Assembly (NCBI RefSeq): GCF_025465935.1
Contig: NZ_JANLNV010000034.1
Coordinates: 1-64,000 of the forward strand
Direction of reading: 5' to 3'
Length of the DNA stretch: 64,000 nucleotides
DNA from: Pseudomonas sp. 7P_10.2_Bac1
GTDB lineage: Bacteria; Pseudomonadota; Gammaproteobacteria; Pseudomonadales; Pseudomonadaceae
Of the stretch, positions 27,325 through 38,781 are shown in pieces; position 1 is the first letter of the stretch, and each line of letters begins with the position of its first letter. A program made the position numbers and the translations under genes. The notes under the pieces were generated by a model. The model searched no databases and was not told the DNA's origin. It saw only the letters and a program-made list of their open reading frames with translations.

Positions 27325-28467
27325 TTATTGCGGCAGGGCTGCTCCTTTAGGCCACAACAGCCAGATATTGCCTTTCTGCTTCATGTCGCCGGCGATCTGA
27401 CCAGCTTGTGGGCCGGTGCCGACGAAGAAGTCTGCCCGCACTTCGCCCGCAATGGCGCCGCCGGTGTCTTGAGCCGCGACCGGGCGAATGATCGGCTGGC
27501 CGTCTGCCTGGGTAGTCGAGAGCCACAACAGGCTGCCCAGCGGGATGACGGTACGATCGACTGCCACGCTGTAGCCCGCGGTCAGCGGGACGTTCAACGA
27601 GCCGCGCGGGCCTTCGTTGCTGTCAGGGTTTTGGGTGAAAAACACGTAGCTGGGGTTGCTGGCCAGCAGTTCGTGCACACGTTCAGGGTGAGCCACTGCC
27701 CACGCGTGAATGCTGCCCATGGTGACGTCTTCTTTTTTAAGCTCGCCGTGTTCCACCAACCAGCGGCCAATCGGTTTGTAGGGGTGACCGTTCTGGTCGG
27801 CGTAGCCGATGCGTAGTTGGCGGCCATTCTCGAGTTGTACACGGCCCGAGCCCTGGATTTGCAAAAACTGCAGGTCCATCGGGTCGGTCAGCCACGCCAG
27901 CACCGGCGCATCGAGCCCTTTGCTGTAGATGGTTTCAGCGGTGTCATAGGGCTTGAGCACACGCCCCTCAAGCCGACCGCGCAAGCGCTTGCCCTTGAGT
28001 TCGGGGTAGATGCTGTCCAGGTTCACCACGATCAAATCAGACGGCACGCCGTAAATCGGGACGTTGGCAGTGGCGGTCTGTTTCAAGCTGCCGGGGTAGA
28101 CCGGTTCGTAATAGCCGGTGATCAAGCCGTCACTGCTGCCCTCGGCCGAGCGCAAGCTGTACACATCCAAGTGGGTTTGCAGAAAGCTGCTGACCTCAGC
28201 CACGCTTGGGTTGGCCGGCAAGCTGGCGGCGGCGCTGCAAAGGCTGCCCCAGTTAGGGTCGGCCTTGAGTCGCGTGCAGGCGCTGCGCCAGGAGGCAAAA
28301 CCATTTTGCAGGTCAACGCCGGTTACTTCCGGCAGCGCGCTCCAGTCGGCCTTGCTGTAGGTGGTATGAGGGACAGGTTTGGCGGTGTCTTTGTCGGTGC
28401 CATTGCACCCGGCCAGCAACATGACAACTGGCAGCGCCCACGCTAGAGGCTTGAAAAGTGATCTCAT
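27325..28467 (-). CDS. mltA: membrane-bound lytic murein transglycosylase A
   Basis: Outer-membrane lipoprotein of 380 residues that cleaves the glycan strand of peptidoglycan, forming 1,6-anhydromuramic ends. The signal peptide ends at the lipobox LLAGC (Cys near 20). The MltA domain includes GLITGYYEPVYPGS (about 115), LQIQGSGRVQLENG (about 210) and the C-terminal 3D domain with the catalytic aspartate in VAAQDTGGAI (about 335). Start ATG 28467 places the signal peptide at the N-terminus, while the extended frame to 28611 runs through the gap. It is divergent from the cytochrome c' gene. Confidence 0.95.
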   Translation of the reverse strand: MRSLFKPLAWALPVVMLLAGCNGTDKDTAKPVPHTTYSKADWSALPEVTGVDLQNGFASWRSACTRLKADPNWGSLCSAAASLPANPSVAEVSSFLQTHLDVYSLRSAEGSSDGLITGYYEPVYPGSLKQTATANVPIYGVPSDLIVVNLDSIYPELKGKRLRGRLEGRVLKPYDTAETIYSKGLDAPVLAWLTDPMDLQFLQIQGSGRVQLENGRQLRIGYADQNGHPYKPIGRWLVEHGELKKEDVTMGSIHAWAVAHPERVHELLASNPSYVFFTQNPDSNEGPRGSLNVPLTAGYSVAVDRTVIPLGSLLWLSTTQADGQPIIRPVAAQDTGGAIAGEVRADFFVGTGPQAGQIAGDMKQKGNIWLLWPKGAALPQ

Positions 28468-28596
28468 CAGCGATGTTCCTTCAAGGGTTGCCGAGGTCAG
28501 ATGACCGTCGAGGCAATCCGTATATTTAATAGGGGTATTGGTCTTTGCGTGTGACACGGGGATACTGGCAACCGATTTTCGTGACGTGAAGCCACC

Positions 28597-29046
28597 ATGA
28601 CGTTTAAACAATGTTCCATAGTGTTGCTGACCTGCCTGGCGTTGGCGGCGTGCGGCGGCATTGATCCCGACTCACCGCTGGGTCAGCGCAAAGCGATTTT
28701 CAAACAGATGCTCAGTACCAGCGAAGAGCTGAGCGGCATGTTGAAAGGCCGTGTGCCGTTCGACGGTCCGCGCTTTGCCGAAGCGGCCATGCAACTGGAC
28801 GCTCTGGCTTACCAGCCGTGGGCGCATTTTCCTCAGGTCAAGGACTCGGATCAAACCAGTGCCACTGATGCTGTCTGGCAGCAACAGGCGCGCTTTCAAG
28901 CGTTGGCGCGAGAGCTGGAAACTGCGACGGGAGCGCTGGTGATCGCCAGTCAGCAGCAGCCGTACTCAGCCAGCAACCTGACGCCTGCGGTGCAGAAGGT
29001 TCAGGACACTTGCAGTGCATGCCACAAGGCATTCAGGAATCATTGA
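28597..29046 (+). CDS. cytochrome c'-like lipoprotein
   Basis: Exported haem protein of 149 residues. The N-terminus MTFKQCSIVLLTCLALAACG ends in a lipobox (LAAC), so the mature protein is likely lipid-anchored in the periplasm. The remainder is an all-helical cytochrome c' (cytochrome c_II) fold with a single C-terminal haem site CSACHKAFR, and the mid-part ALAYQPWAHFPQ. Members of this class bind NO or act in electron transfer; the partner is not evident. The combination of lipobox and cytochrome c' fold is less common than a soluble form. Confidence 0.85.
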   Translation: MTFKQCSIVLLTCLALAACGGIDPDSPLGQRKAIFKQMLSTSEELSGMLKGRVPFDGPRFAEAAMQLDALAYQPWAHFPQVKDSDQTSATDAVWQQQARFQALARELETATGALVIASQQQPYSASNLTPAVQKVQDTCSACHKAFRNH

Positions 29047-29050
29047 GTGG

Positions 29051-29116
29051 GCACAAGCCCTTGCCTCGCGATCTTTTGATTGTTTAAAAGATCGCGAGGC
29101 AAGCTCGCTCCTACAG
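29051..29116. repeat. REPIN-like inverted repeat, copy 6
   Basis: Between the convergent cytochrome c' and DUF1090 genes. The left outer arm is degraded (GGGCACAAGCCC), while the inner TTGCCTCGCGATCTTTTGA and the right arm are intact. Confidence 0.85.
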
Positions 29117-29130
29117 GGTCGTTCAGCGGC

Positions 29131-29526
29131 TTACTTGTCCAGCTGATCCAGCGCTTCTTGCAGCTCTTTGCGCGACTCTGCGAGTTTGTTTTTACGCTTG
29201 TCGATTTTCTCCGGGTCGCCTTTTTTCATGGCTTTGTCCAGGTCGGCCTGGCGCTTGCTGACTTCGTGCTTGGCGTCGAGCACCTTGTTTTCACGCTCTT
29301 TACGCAGGCCGGCGTCCGTGCAGTTCGCTGTGACTTCGCTCAGGGCTTTTTCCAGGCCTGCGGCCTGATCGCTGTTGCCATGGGCACGGGCCTGTTCAAG
29401 CTGCAAGGTGATGGCTTGCTTTTTGGCTGCGCAACCCGTCAGTTCCGGGGCTTCATCGGCAGCCATAACAGGGGCGGCCAGCAGACCGCATACAGTAAAA
29501 AGGACGAGCGGTGAAAAACGTTTCAT
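29131..29526 (-). CDS. DUF1090 (YqjC-like) periplasmic coiled-coil protein
   Basis: Secreted protein of 131 residues. A signal peptide MKRFSPLVLFTVCGLLAAPV ends at MA-ADE. The mature chain has two Cys residues (TGCAAKK and TANCTDAG), likely a disulfide, and a highly charged helical part (KRQADLDKAMKKGDPEKIDK), with coiled-coil character. It matches the DUF1090/YqjC family, whose function is unknown; E. coli yqjC is in a stress-linked operon. ATG 29526 was preferred to 29562 because it begins the signal peptide. Confidence 0.85.
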   Translation of the reverse strand: MKRFSPLVLFTVCGLLAAPVMAADEAPELTGCAAKKQAITLQLEQARAHGNSDQAAGLEKALSEVTANCTDAGLRKERENKVLDAKHEVSKRQADLDKAMKKGDPEKIDKRKNKLAESRKELQEALDQLDK

Positions 29527-29616
29527 AAAAAGCTCCGTGACAAAAATAATGACCCTAAACACAATTCAAAAAGCCCGGACGCAGCATACGCCTCGGGAAA
29601 CGCTGCGGCGCGGTGT

Positions 29617-31323
<1,707 letters not shown>

Positions 31324-31337
31324 TTACCGGTTATTTC

Positions 31338-31392
31338 TGTAGGCGCGAGCTTTAGGGCCATTAAAAGATCGCGAGGCAAGCTCGCCCCTACA
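31338..31392. repeat. REPIN-like inverted repeat, copy 7 (left arm damaged)
   Basis: Between ligB and the metK terminator. The left arm keeps TGTAGGCGCGAGCTT but has lost the CTCGCGATCTTTT portion; the right arm AAAAGATCGCGAGGCAAGCT is intact. The gap outside it holds nothing else. Confidence 0.8.
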
Positions 31393-31401
31393 AAAAATGC
31401 A

Positions 31402-31435
31402 CAAAAAAGCCCCGGACAGCGACCTGTCCGGGGCT
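31402..31435 (-). terminator. rho-independent terminator of metK
   Basis: A 12-bp perfect stem (AGCCCCGGACAG with CTGTCCGGGGCT) around a 4-nt loop, followed on the minus strand by six T residues. It begins 11 bp past the metK stop. Confidence 0.93.
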
Positions 31436-31445
31436 TCTGGCTTAC

Positions 31446-32636
31446 TTACAAACCAGCGGCAGCGCGCAGCTCTTCAGCGCGGTCGGTACGCTCCCACGTG
31501 AACGTGGTGAAGGTATCGTTGCCAACGGTTTTGGTCTGTGGAGTACGGCCGAAGTGACCGTAAGCAGCCGTTTCCTGGTACATCGGGTGCAGCAGGTCGA
31601 GCATGGTGGTGATTGCGTATGGACGCAGGTCGAACACTTCACGCACGAGCTTGATGATCTTCTCGTCCGCGATCTTGCCAGTGCCGAAGGTGTTCAACGA
31701 AATCGAAGTCGGTTGAGCGACGCCGATAGCGTAGGAAACCTGGATCTCGCAACGCTCGGCCAGGCCGGCCGCCACGATGTTCTTGGCCACGTAACGACCT
31801 GCGTAAGCGGCCGAACGGTCAACCTTGGATGGGTCTTTACCCGAGAACGCGCCACCACCGTGACGGGCCATGCCGCCGTAGGTGTCAACGATGATCTTGC
31901 GACCCGTCAGGCCGCAGTCGCCCACCGGGCCACCGATGATGAACTGGCCAGTCGGGTTGATGTGGAACTGGGTGTCTTTGTGCAGCAGTTCGGCAGGCAG
32001 CACGTGCTTGACGATCAACTCCATCACGCCTTCGCGCAGGTCGTTGTACGACACTTCCGGGTTGTGCTGGGTCGACAGTACGACCGCGTCCACTGCAACC
32101 ACTTTGCCGTTTTCATAACGGCAGGTAACTTGCGACTTGGCGTCTGGACGCAGCCAAGGCAGTTGGCCGGATTTACGGGCTTCAGCCTGACGCTGAACCA
32201 GTTGGTGCGAGAAAGTGATCGGAGCTGGCATCAGCACGTCGGTTTCGTTGCTCGCGTAGCCGAACATCAGGCCCTGGTCGCCGGCGCCCTGATCTTCAGG
32301 CTTGGCACGGTCGACACCCTGGTTGATGTCAGGGGATTGCTTGCCGATGATGTTCATCACGCCGCAGGTCGCGCCATCGAAGCCTACGTCGGAGCTGGTG
32401 TAGCCGATGTCGGTGATCACGTCACGAACGATCTGTTCCAGGTCAACCCAGGCCGAAGTGGTCACTTCGCCTGCGATGATTGCCACGCCGGTTTTCACCA
32501 GAGTTTCGCAGGCCACGCGGGCGTGCTTGTCTTCAGCAATGATGGCGTCCAGCACCGCATCAGAAATCTGGTCGGCGATTTTGTCCGGATGCCCTTCAGA
32601 CACGGACTCGGAGGTGAAAAGGGAGTATTCGCTCAT
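31446..32636 (-). CDS. metK: S-adenosylmethionine synthetase
   Basis: Enzyme of 396 residues making SAM from methionine and ATP. Marks: [26 protein letters not shown] (residues 7-32), the [12 protein letters not shown] motif (about 119-130), the P-loop-like [20 protein letters not shown] (about 260) and DLRPYAI near 348. Its start lies 20 bp past the stop of the ArsR-methyltransferase gene on the same strand, so both are one operon with metK second. Given the regulator's nature and the operator upstream of it, metK expression is likely tied to the SAM/SAH balance. The operon ends at the strong terminator immediately downstream. Confidence 0.98.
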   Translation of the reverse strand: MSEYSLFTSESVSEGHPDKIADQISDAVLDAIIAEDKHARVACETLVKTGVAIIAGEVTTSAWVDLEQIVRDVITDIGYTSSDVGFDGATCGVMNIIGKQSPDINQGVDRAKPEDQGAGDQGLMFGYASNETDVLMPAPITFSHQLVQRQAEARKSGQLPWLRPDAKSQVTCRYENGKVVAVDAVVLSTQHNPEVSYNDLREGVMELIVKHVLPAELLHKDTQFHINPTGQFIIGGPVGDCGLTGRKIIVDTYGGMARHGGGAFSGKDPSKVDRSAAYAGRYVAKNIVAAGLAERCEIQVSYAIGVAQPTSISLNTFGTGKIADEKIIKLVREVFDLRPYAITTMLDLLHPMYQETAAYGHFGRTPQTKTVGNDTFTTFTWERTDRAEELRAAAGL

Positions 32637-32655
32637 CTCGACGGTTTCCTAATAT

Positions 32656-33651
32656 TTACCGATGGTGAGTGTCGCCAGCTGGCCGCTGAAAGTGGCGGAC
32701 CTGAATCTGGAAACCATTACGTAAGCCTACATAGAGGCTTTCCCCGGGAACGAGTCCCGCAGCGGTGGCCCAATGGGCCAGATCATCTTGTTCAAAACCT
32801 AGCCACAAATCGCCGCAAGCCTCACGGGCCCACGTCTGATTATGGCTACACAACTCTGTTACCAGCAGGCTACCGCCAGGTTTCAACAAGCTGGCCAGTT
32901 GCCTGAGTGCTTCGGCCGGTGCTGCGAAATGGTGCAAGACCATGTTCACTACAACGCAATCGGCCTGGGGGTGCGTCTCGTGCAGCGCGTCGGCCAGGAG
33001 CAGGCTGACGTTGTTCAGTGACTCGCGTTCACACAGCTGGCGGGCCAGCTCAAGCATCACCGAGCTGTTGTCCAGTGCCGTGACTTGCTGGAAGCGACGG
33101 GCCAGGTCAGGCAAGAAACTGCCATCGCCGGGGCCGACTTCAAGGGCCGTGGCGGTTGGGCTAAAGCTCTGTTTGTCGAGCAGCGTCAAAACGCTGTCCC
33201 GATACTGTGGCAAGCCAGCGATCAAGTCCTGTTGAGCACGAAATTTCTCGGCAATGCGCGAGAAAAAGTCCTGGCTGGCCGCTGCTCGTTGTCCATGTAC
33301 GGCACTGATGCGCGCTTGCACGTCGGCGGGCAGGGTCAGGTTGTCGACCTCTTCCAGCAACGCAGCATGCAACTTGCCGCCCAGCAGTTCGGTGTGGGGT
33401 AGGGCGCGGCGATAAAAAATGGCATTGCCTTCGCGACGCGTGGCCACCAGTTGTGCCTGGGACAACACCTTGAGGTGGTGGCTCATGCCTGACTGGCCGG
33501 TGGCAAATATGTGCGTCAGTTCCAGCACTCCAAATGAATCGTTGGCCAACGCGCGCAACACATTGAGTCGCAGCGGGTCGCCTCCAGCCTTGCACAGGGC
33601 GGAGAGCTCGTCGCAATCGTCATGGCGGATTGAAGGCACGCGTAAGTTCAT
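32656..33651 (-). CDS. ArsR-family regulator fused to SAM-dependent methyltransferase domain
   Basis: Protein of 331 residues with two domains. Residues 15-100 form an ArsR winged helix (LRLNVLRALANDSFGVLELTHIFATGQSGMSHHLKVLSQAQLV). Residues 145-310 are a class-I methyltransferase fold: motif I ALEVGPGDGSFL, then VTALDNSSVML, and a post-motif ADCVVVNMVLHHF. This architecture and the position before metK match the regulator of the methionine cycle (the SahR-type, SAH-responsive) described in proteobacteria and P. aeruginosa PA0547. The methyltransferase fold may serve to sense SAM/SAH. A palindromic operator lies 40-65 bp upstream. Start ATG 33651 appears to be near the transcript's 5' end. 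Confidence 0.88.
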   Translation of the reverse strand: MNLRVPSIRHDDCDELSALCKAGGDPLRLNVLRALANDSFGVLELTHIFATGQSGMSHHLKVLSQAQLVATRREGNAIFYRRALPHTELLGGKLHAALLEEVDNLTLPADVQARISAVHGQRAAASQDFFSRIAEKFRAQQDLIAGLPQYRDSVLTLLDKQSFSPTATALEVGPGDGSFLPDLARRFQQVTALDNSSVMLELARQLCERESLNNVSLLLADALHETHPQADCVVVNMVLHHFAAPAEALRQLASLLKPGGSLLVTELCSHNQTWAREACGDLWLGFEQDDLAHWATAAGLVPGESLYVGLRNGFQIQVRHFQRPAGDTHHR

Positions 33652-33659
33652 AGCGCCGC

Positions 33660-33688
33660 AGTCTAGTTACCCGTTCCGCAGCTCGCAA
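33660..33688 (-). promoter_or_regulatory. candidate promoter of the ArsR-metK operon
   Basis: On the minus strand TTGCGA (33683-33688) and TAGACT (33660-33665) are 17 bp apart. The -10 ends 8 bases before the regulator's ATG, so the predicted transcript would begin within a base or two of the start codon. No Shine-Dalgarno is visible before the ATG. This suggests a leaderless or nearly leaderless mRNA, but another promoter upstream is not excluded. Confidence 0.45.
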
Positions 33689-33690
33689 GT

Positions 33691-33716
33691 TCAATATCAA
33701 AACTTTTTGATATTGA
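33691..33716. promoter_or_regulatory. perfect palindromic operator upstream of the ArsR-metK operon
   Basis: TCAATATCAA (33691-33700) and TTGATATTGA (33707-33716) are exact complements around a 6-bp AACTTT spacer. The position just above the candidate -35 box and the two-fold symmetry fit an ArsR-family dimer site. It lies between the regulator and tkt, about 200 bp from the tkt start. Confidence 0.75.
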
Positions 33717-33912
33717 TCGATAACCGGTTCATTGGTCGGATGGCCTGCACGTAATAACGAAACGAACTGTCCGATCTTCAACAGGTTGAACGCTTAAGCA
33801 CAGGAAAAACGCTTCAAGCGACTATCTGTCATTGCCCCGAGGGCGGTGGGTGAGGGAAAATGCTCGCCTTTTTTCCGTTTCGATTTAACTTTTAATACCC
33901 AGGAGAACAGCG

Positions 33913-35910
33913 ATGCCCAGCCGTCGTGAGCGTGCCAACGCCATTCGTGCACTCAGCATGGATGCCGTGCAAAAAGCCAACAGCGGCCATCCAGGTGCCC
34001 CTATGGGTATGGCGGATATCGCCGAAGTATTGTGGCGCGATTATCTGAAGCACAACCCGAGCAATCCTTCGTTCGCTGACCGTGACCGCTTCGTGCTGTC
34101 TAACGGCCACGGTTCGATGCTGATCTACTCGTTGTTGCACCTGACCGGCTATGACCTGTCTATCGACGACCTGAAAAACTTCCGCCAGCTGCACAGCCGC
34201 ACTCCGGGTCACCCGGAATTCGGCTACACGCCGGGCGTTGAAACCACCACTGGCCCATTGGGGCAGGGCCTGGCCAATGCCGTGGGCTTCGCCCTGGCTG
34301 AGAAAGTCATGGGCGCGCAGTTCAACCGCCCTGGCCACACTGTCGTCGACCACCACACCTACGTGTTCCTGGGTGATGGCTGCATGATGGAAGGCATTTC
34401 CCACGAAGTTGGCTCGTTGGCCGGCACCCTGGGCCTGAACAAGCTGATCGCGTTCTATGACGACAACGGCATCTCGATCGATGGCGAAGTGGAAGGCTGG
34501 TTCACCGACGACACCCCTAAGCGTTTCGAAGCCTACAACTGGCAAGTGATCCGTAACGTTGACGGTCATGACCCGGAAGAAATCAAGACCGCGATCGAAA
34601 CCGCGCGTAAAAGCGACAAACCAACGCTGATCTGCTGCAAAACCACGATCGGTTTTGGTTCGCCGAACAAGCAAGGCAAGGAAGATTGCCACGGTGCTCC
34701 ACTGGGCAACGACGAAATCGCCCTGACCCGCACCGCCCTGAACTGGAACCACGGCCCGTTTGAAATCCCGGCAGATATCTACGCCGAATGGGATGCCAAG
34801 CAAGCCGGTGCTGCGGTTGAGTCCGAGTGGGACAAGCGCTTCGCTGCCTATGCTGCTGAGTTCCCGGAGCTGGCTGCAGAGCTGACCCGTCGCCTGAGCG
34901 GCGAACTGCCTGCTGACTTCGATGCCAAGGCCAGCGCCTACATCGCTGAAGTGGCGGCCAAAGGCGAAACCATCGCCAGCCGTAAAGCCAGCCAAAACAC
35001 CCTCAACGCCTTCGGCCCGCTGCTGCCTGAACTGCTGGGCGGCTCGGCTGACCTGGCCGGTTCCAACCTGACCCTGTGGAAAGGTTGCAAAGGTGTGAGC
35101 GCTGAAGACGCCAGCGGCAACTACGTGTACTACGGCGTACGTGAGTTCGGCATGAGTGCCATCATGAACGGCGTTGCCCTGCACGGCGGCCTGGTGCCTT
35201 ACGGCGCGACTTTCCTGATGTTCATGGAATACGCGCGCAACGCCATCCGCATGTCGGCCCTGATGAAGCAGCGTGTGATCTATGTGTTCACCCACGACTC
35301 CATCGGTCTGGGCGAAGACGGCCCGACGCACCAGCCGGTCGAGCAATTGACCAGCCTGCGTACCACGCCGAACCTGGACACCTGGCGCCCAGCCGACGCG
35401 GTGGAATCCGCAGCAGCCTGGAAATACGCCCTGGAGCGCAACGACGGCCCGTCCGCGTTGATCTTCTCGCGTCAGAACCTCAACCACCAAACCCGTGATG
35501 CTGGCCAGATCGCCAACATCAACCGCGGTGGTTACGTGCTCAAGGACTGCGCAGGCGAGCCTGAGCTGATCCTGATCTCGGCCGGTTCCGAAGTCGGCCT
35601 GGCGGTTCAGGCGTACGAGAAACTGACCGAACAAGGCCGTAAGGTCCGTGTGGTGTCGATCCCGTGCACCAGCGTGTACGAAGCTCAAGATGCCGCTTAC
35701 AAGCAGTCGGTTCTGCCGCTGCAAGTGGGCGCGCGTATCGCCATCGAAGCGTCTCACGCTGACTACTGGTACAAGTACGTGGGCCTGGAAGGCCGCGTGA
35801 TCGGCATGACCACCTACGGCGAGTCGGCGCCTGCGCCTGCCTTGTTCGAAGAGTTCGGTTTCACCGTGGAAAACATCCTGGGTCAAGCTGAAGAACTGCT
35901 GGAAGACTAA
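33913..35910 (+). CDS. tkt: transketolase
   Basis: Thiamine-diphosphate enzyme of 665 residues moving two-carbon units in the pentose phosphate pathway. Marks: [15 protein letters not shown] (about 18-32), [16 protein letters not shown] (about 66), the ThDP motif [13 protein letters not shown] (about 154-166) and the second-domain [16 protein letters not shown] (about 411) with the catalytic Glu. Length and ends are normal. It is preceded by CAGGAGAAC. In many Pseudomonas, tkt, epd, pgk and fba are arranged as here, so it likely leads a central-carbon operon or cluster. The 260-bp gap upstream contains the ArsR operator. Confidence 0.98.
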   Translation: MPSRRERANAIRALSMDAVQKANSGHPGAPMGMADIAEVLWRDYLKHNPSNPSFADRDRFVLSNGHGSMLIYSLLHLTGYDLSIDDLKNFRQLHSRTPGHPEFGYTPGVETTTGPLGQGLANAVGFALAEKVMGAQFNRPGHTVVDHHTYVFLGDGCMMEGISHEVGSLAGTLGLNKLIAFYDDNGISIDGEVEGWFTDDTPKRFEAYNWQVIRNVDGHDPEEIKTAIETARKSDKPTLICCKTTIGFGSPNKQGKEDCHGAPLGNDEIALTRTALNWNHGPFEIPADIYAEWDAKQAGAAVESEWDKRFAAYAAEFPELAAELTRRLSGELPADFDAKASAYIAEVAAKGETIASRKASQNTLNAFGPLLPELLGGSADLAGSNLTLWKGCKGVSAEDASGNYVYYGVREFGMSAIMNGVALHGGLVPYGATFLMFMEYARNAIRMSALMKQRVIYVFTHDSIGLGEDGPTHQPVEQLTSLRTTPNLDTWRPADAVESAAAWKYALERNDGPSALIFSRQNLNHQTRDAGQIANINRGGYVLKDCAGEPELILISAGSEVGLAVQAYEKLTEQGRKVRVVSIPCTSVYEAQDAAYKQSVLPLQVGARIAIEASHADYWYKYVGLEGRVIGMTTYGESAPAPALFEEFGFTVENILGQAEELLED

Positions 35911-35921
35911 GCAATCTTCTC

Positions 35922-36013
35922 TGTAGCTGCTGTCGCAGGTTGTGATTAGGGCCGCAGGACCTTCGTTCAAGAGGGTCTCTGCTCAACCTATCGCAGCTTT
36001 GGCGGCGGCTACA
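35922..36013. repeat. second-family intergenic inverted repeat (tkt-epd)
   Basis: TGTAGCTGC and GCGGCTACA outer arms with an inner GGCCGCAGGACCTT word, the complement of the inner part of the element at 2028-2114. It occupies nearly all of the gap between tkt and epd. Confidence 0.75.
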
Positions 36014-36053
36014 GGGGTTTTGCATTGACTGCCCACCCCAATAAGAGAACCCC

Positions 36054-37109
36054 ATGCCTCAACTGCGTCCTTACAAAGTTGCACTCAACGGCTACGGCCG
36101 AATTGGTCGTTGTGTCTTGCGTGCTTTGTTTGAGCGAGGGCCGGCTGCCGGGTTTGAAATTGTTGCACTGAATGATTTGGCCGATATGGCCAGCCTCGAA
36201 TACTTGACGCGCTTCGACTCCACCCATGGCCGGTTCCCCGGCGAAATACGGATCGAAGGCGACTGCCTGCATATCAACGGCGACTGCGTGAAAGTGTTCC
36301 GCAGTGCCACCCCGGAAGGGATCGACTGGGCCGCGCTGGGCGTTGATCTGGTGCTGGAGTGTTCCGGCGTCTATCACACCCGTGGCGATGGCCAGCGTTT
36401 TCTCGATGCCGGAGCTCCACGTGTACTGTTCTCGCAGCCGATGGCCAGCGAGGCAGATGTCGACGCGACCATCGTGTACGGTGTTAACCAGCACACCTTG
36501 AGCGGCGACGAGCGCCTGGTGTCCAACGCCTCCTGTACCACCAACTGCGGCGTGCCGCTGTTGCGCTTGCTTGATCAGGCGTTCGGCCTTGAGTACGTGT
36601 CGATCACCACGATCCACTCGGCCATGAACGACCAGCCAGTTATCGATGCCTACCACCATGAAGACCTGCGTCGTACACGCTCGGCGTTTCAATCGGTGAT
36701 CCCGGTCTCGACCGGCCTTGCCAAAGGCATTGAGCGTTTGCTGCCGGAACTTGCTGGCCGGATTCAGGCCAAAGCCGTACGCGTGCCGACGCTGAACGTG
36801 TCATGCCTGGATATTACCCTGGTCACGGCACGTGACACCGACGCGGCAGAGGTCAACCGTGTACTGCGCGAGGCGGCCACCAGCGGCCCGCTCAAGGGCC
36901 TGTTGGCCTACACCGAGTTGCCCCACGCCAGTTGCGATTTTAACCATGACCCGCATTCGGCCATCGTCGATGCCAGCCAGACCCGCGTTTCCGGCCCACG
37001 GCTGGTGAACCTGCTGGCCTGGTTCGACAACGAATGGGGTTTTGCCAATCGAATGATCGATGTGGCAGAGCACTATTTGCACATCACTCACCCTAAACCC
37101 GCTCTCTAA
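36054..37109 (+). CDS. epd: D-erythrose-4-phosphate dehydrogenase
   Basis: GAPDH-like enzyme of 351 residues that oxidises erythrose 4-phosphate to 4-phosphoerythronate, feeding pyridoxal 5'-phosphate synthesis; the substrate comes from transketolase upstream. Marks: NAD site [19 protein letters not shown] (residues 8-26), the active-site [14 protein letters not shown] (Cys near 162) and [23 protein letters not shown]. The latter H-to-D pattern and the location next to pgk favour Epd over a gluconeogenic GapB. Start ATG 36054 after AAGAGAAC. 26 bp before pgk. Confidence 0.9.
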   Translation: MPQLRPYKVALNGYGRIGRCVLRALFERGPAAGFEIVALNDLADMASLEYLTRFDSTHGRFPGEIRIEGDCLHINGDCVKVFRSATPEGIDWAALGVDLVLECSGVYHTRGDGQRFLDAGAPRVLFSQPMASEADVDATIVYGVNQHTLSGDERLVSNASCTTNCGVPLLRLLDQAFGLEYVSITTIHSAMNDQPVIDAYHHEDLRRTRSAFQSVIPVSTGLAKGIERLLPELAGRIQAKAVRVPTLNVSCLDITLVTARDTDAAEVNRVLREAATSGPLKGLLAYTELPHASCDFNHDPHSAIVDASQTRVSGPRLVNLLAWFDNEWGFANRMIDVAEHYLHITHPKPAL

Positions 37110-37135
37110 CATTAGAAACTCAGGAACTGCGACCC

Positions 37136-38299
37136 ATGACCGTGTTGAAGATGACCGACCTCGATCTCCAAGGTAAGCGCGTGCTGATCCGCGAAGACCT
37201 CAACGTCCCTGTCAAGGACGGTGTTGTCGCCAGCGATGCACGCATCCTTGCTTCGCTGCCGACCATCAAGCTGGCGCTGGAAAAAGGCGCAGCGGTTATG
37301 GTCTGCTCGCACTTGGGGCGTCCGACCGAAGGCGAATTCTCGGCCGAAAACAGCCTCAAGCCTGTGGCTGACTACCTGAGCAAAGCCTTGGGCCGCGACG
37401 TACCGCTGGTCAGCGACTACCTCAACGGCGTCGACGTTAAAGCGGGCGACATCGTGTTGTTCGAAAACGTGCGCTTCAACAAAGGCGAAAAGAAAAACGC
37501 TGACGAACTGGCCAAGCAATACGCCGCCCTGTGCGACGTGTTCGTGATGGACGCCTTCGGCACTGCGCACCGCGCTGAGGGTTCGACCCACGGCGTGGCC
37601 AAGTTCGCCAAGGTTGCCGCTGCTGGCCCGTTGCTGGCCGCTGAACTGGACGCACTGGGCAAGGCCCTGAAAGCGCCGACCAAGCCAATGGCTGCCATTG
37701 TTGCCGGTTCCAAGGTGTCGACTAAACTTGAAGTGCTGAACAGTCTGAGCCAGATCTGCGACCTGCTGATCGTGGGCGGCGGCATTGCCAACACCTTCCT
37801 GGCGGCTGCCGGTCACCCGGTGGGCAAATCGCTGTACGAACCTGACCTGCTGGACACCGCTCGCGCCATTGCGGCCAAGGTCAACGTGCCGCTGCCAACT
37901 GACGTCGTGGTTGCCAAGGAATTCGCTGAATCGGCCGCTGCTACCGTCAAACTGATTGGCGACGTGGCTGCTGATGACATGATCCTGGACATCGGCCCGC
38001 AAACTGCAGCGCACTTTGCTGACTTGCTGAAATCGTCCAAGACCATTCTGTGGAACGGTCCGGTGGGCGTGTTTGAATTTGACCAGTTCGGCAACGGCAC
38101 CAAAGTGCTGGCTCAAGCGATTGCTGACAGCGATGCCTTCTCGATTGCAGGCGGTGGCGACACCCTGGCCGCCATCGACAAATATGGCATTGCTGATCAA
38201 GTGTCCTACATCTCGACAGGCGGCGGTGCATTCCTGGAGTTCGTTGAAGGCAAGGTACTGCCGGCGGTTGAAATCCTGGAAAGCCGCGCCAAAGCCTGA
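37136..38299 (+). CDS. pgk: phosphoglycerate kinase
   Basis: Glycolytic/gluconeogenic enzyme of 387 residues interconverting 1,3-bisphosphoglycerate and 3-phosphoglycerate with ADP/ATP. Marks: [15 protein letters not shown] (about 15-29), [13 protein letters not shown] (about 56), [13 protein letters not shown] (about 107), DAFGTAHR (about 135), [12 protein letters not shown] and the C-terminal NGPVGVFE and [13 protein letters not shown] with FISTGGGA-type [12 protein letters not shown]. Slightly shorter than E. coli Pgk but intact. It sits between epd and a small lipoprotein, all on one strand. Confidence 0.98.
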   Translation: MTVLKMTDLDLQGKRVLIREDLNVPVKDGVVASDARILASLPTIKLALEKGAAVMVCSHLGRPTEGEFSAENSLKPVADYLSKALGRDVPLVSDYLNGVDVKAGDIVLFENVRFNKGEKKNADELAKQYAALCDVFVMDAFGTAHRAEGSTHGVAKFAKVAAAGPLLAAELDALGKALKAPTKPMAAIVAGSKVSTKLEVLNSLSQICDLLIVGGGIANTFLAAAGHPVGKSLYEPDLLDTARAIAAKVNVPLPTDVVVAKEFAESAAATVKLIGDVAADDMILDIGPQTAAHFADLLKSSKTILWNGPVGVFEFDQFGNGTKVLAQAIADSDAFSIAGGGDTLAAIDKYGIADQVSYISTGGGAFLEFVEGKVLPAVEILESRAKA

Positions 38300-38325
38300 A
38301 CATGACTCAGGCCCTGAAAGGAAGC

Positions 38326-38550
38326 ATGGACATGGTCAAGTTGTTACCGCTGTTGATCGTTGCGGGCTTTTTGGCCGGTTGTGCCGGTTCGGCCAAGCCA
38401 CCGGCAGAACCCGCCACTCCCGAAGAGAGTGGGTGTTACCAGGCCGAGTGGCAGGCGCAGAGCGTGCCGTTGGTCGACAAGCGCGCAGGGCCTGAAGCGC
38501 TGGAAAAATACGAGACACCTCAACCCTCAAAAGGGCGCGGGTGTCCTTAA
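38326..38550 (+). CDS. small lipoprotein
   Basis: Peptide of 74 residues with signal MDMVKLLPLLIVAGFLAGC ending in a lipobox (LAGC), so a mature lipoprotein of about 56 residues. The mature part is rich in Pro, Glu and Lys (GSAKPPAEPATPEESG) with two further cysteines, one at its very C-terminus (RGCP). Start ATG 38326 has AAAGGAAG upstream. It is 26 bp after pgk and co-oriented, matching the small hypothetical between pgk and fba in P. aeruginosa. Function unknown. Confidence 0.75.
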   Translation: MDMVKLLPLLIVAGFLAGCAGSAKPPAEPATPEESGCYQAEWQAQSVPLVDKRAGPEALEKYETPQPSKGRGCP

Positions 38551-38559
38551 GGCCAATAG

Positions 38560-38626
38560 TGTAGGAGCGAGCTTTTCTCGCGATCTTTTGAATTTTTAAG
38601 CGATCGCGAGGCAAGCTCGCTCCCAC
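38560..38626. repeat. REPIN-like inverted repeat, copy 8
   Basis: Full-length copy between the small lipoprotein and fba, with GTAGGAGCGAGCTTTTCTCG on the left and GATCGCGAGGCAAGCTCGCT on the right. It likely separates the upstream transcript from fba. The following stretch to 38781 holds the fba promoter region, with no clear boxes. Confidence 0.87.
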
Positions 38627-38781
38627 GCAGGGGCGACCAGCCAGGGCTGGAGCTGTATCGTTTCAGCCATATTGAATTCGTAGAATCGGGGCTAACCCCC
38701 GATCTGCAATAACTTGAATCGCAGCCGCCGCTCCGGCAGGCTTGCACGATTAACGACCCTTGTCCGGGAGAGACACACACA

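Noticed and set aside
33892..35970. 692-codon antisense frame opposite tkt, with similar ones opposite rhlE, betA and betT
   Set aside because: All lie fully opposite well-supported genes, lack ribosome sites and read as His/Arg/Gln/Val-rich sequence typical of reverse-strand frames.
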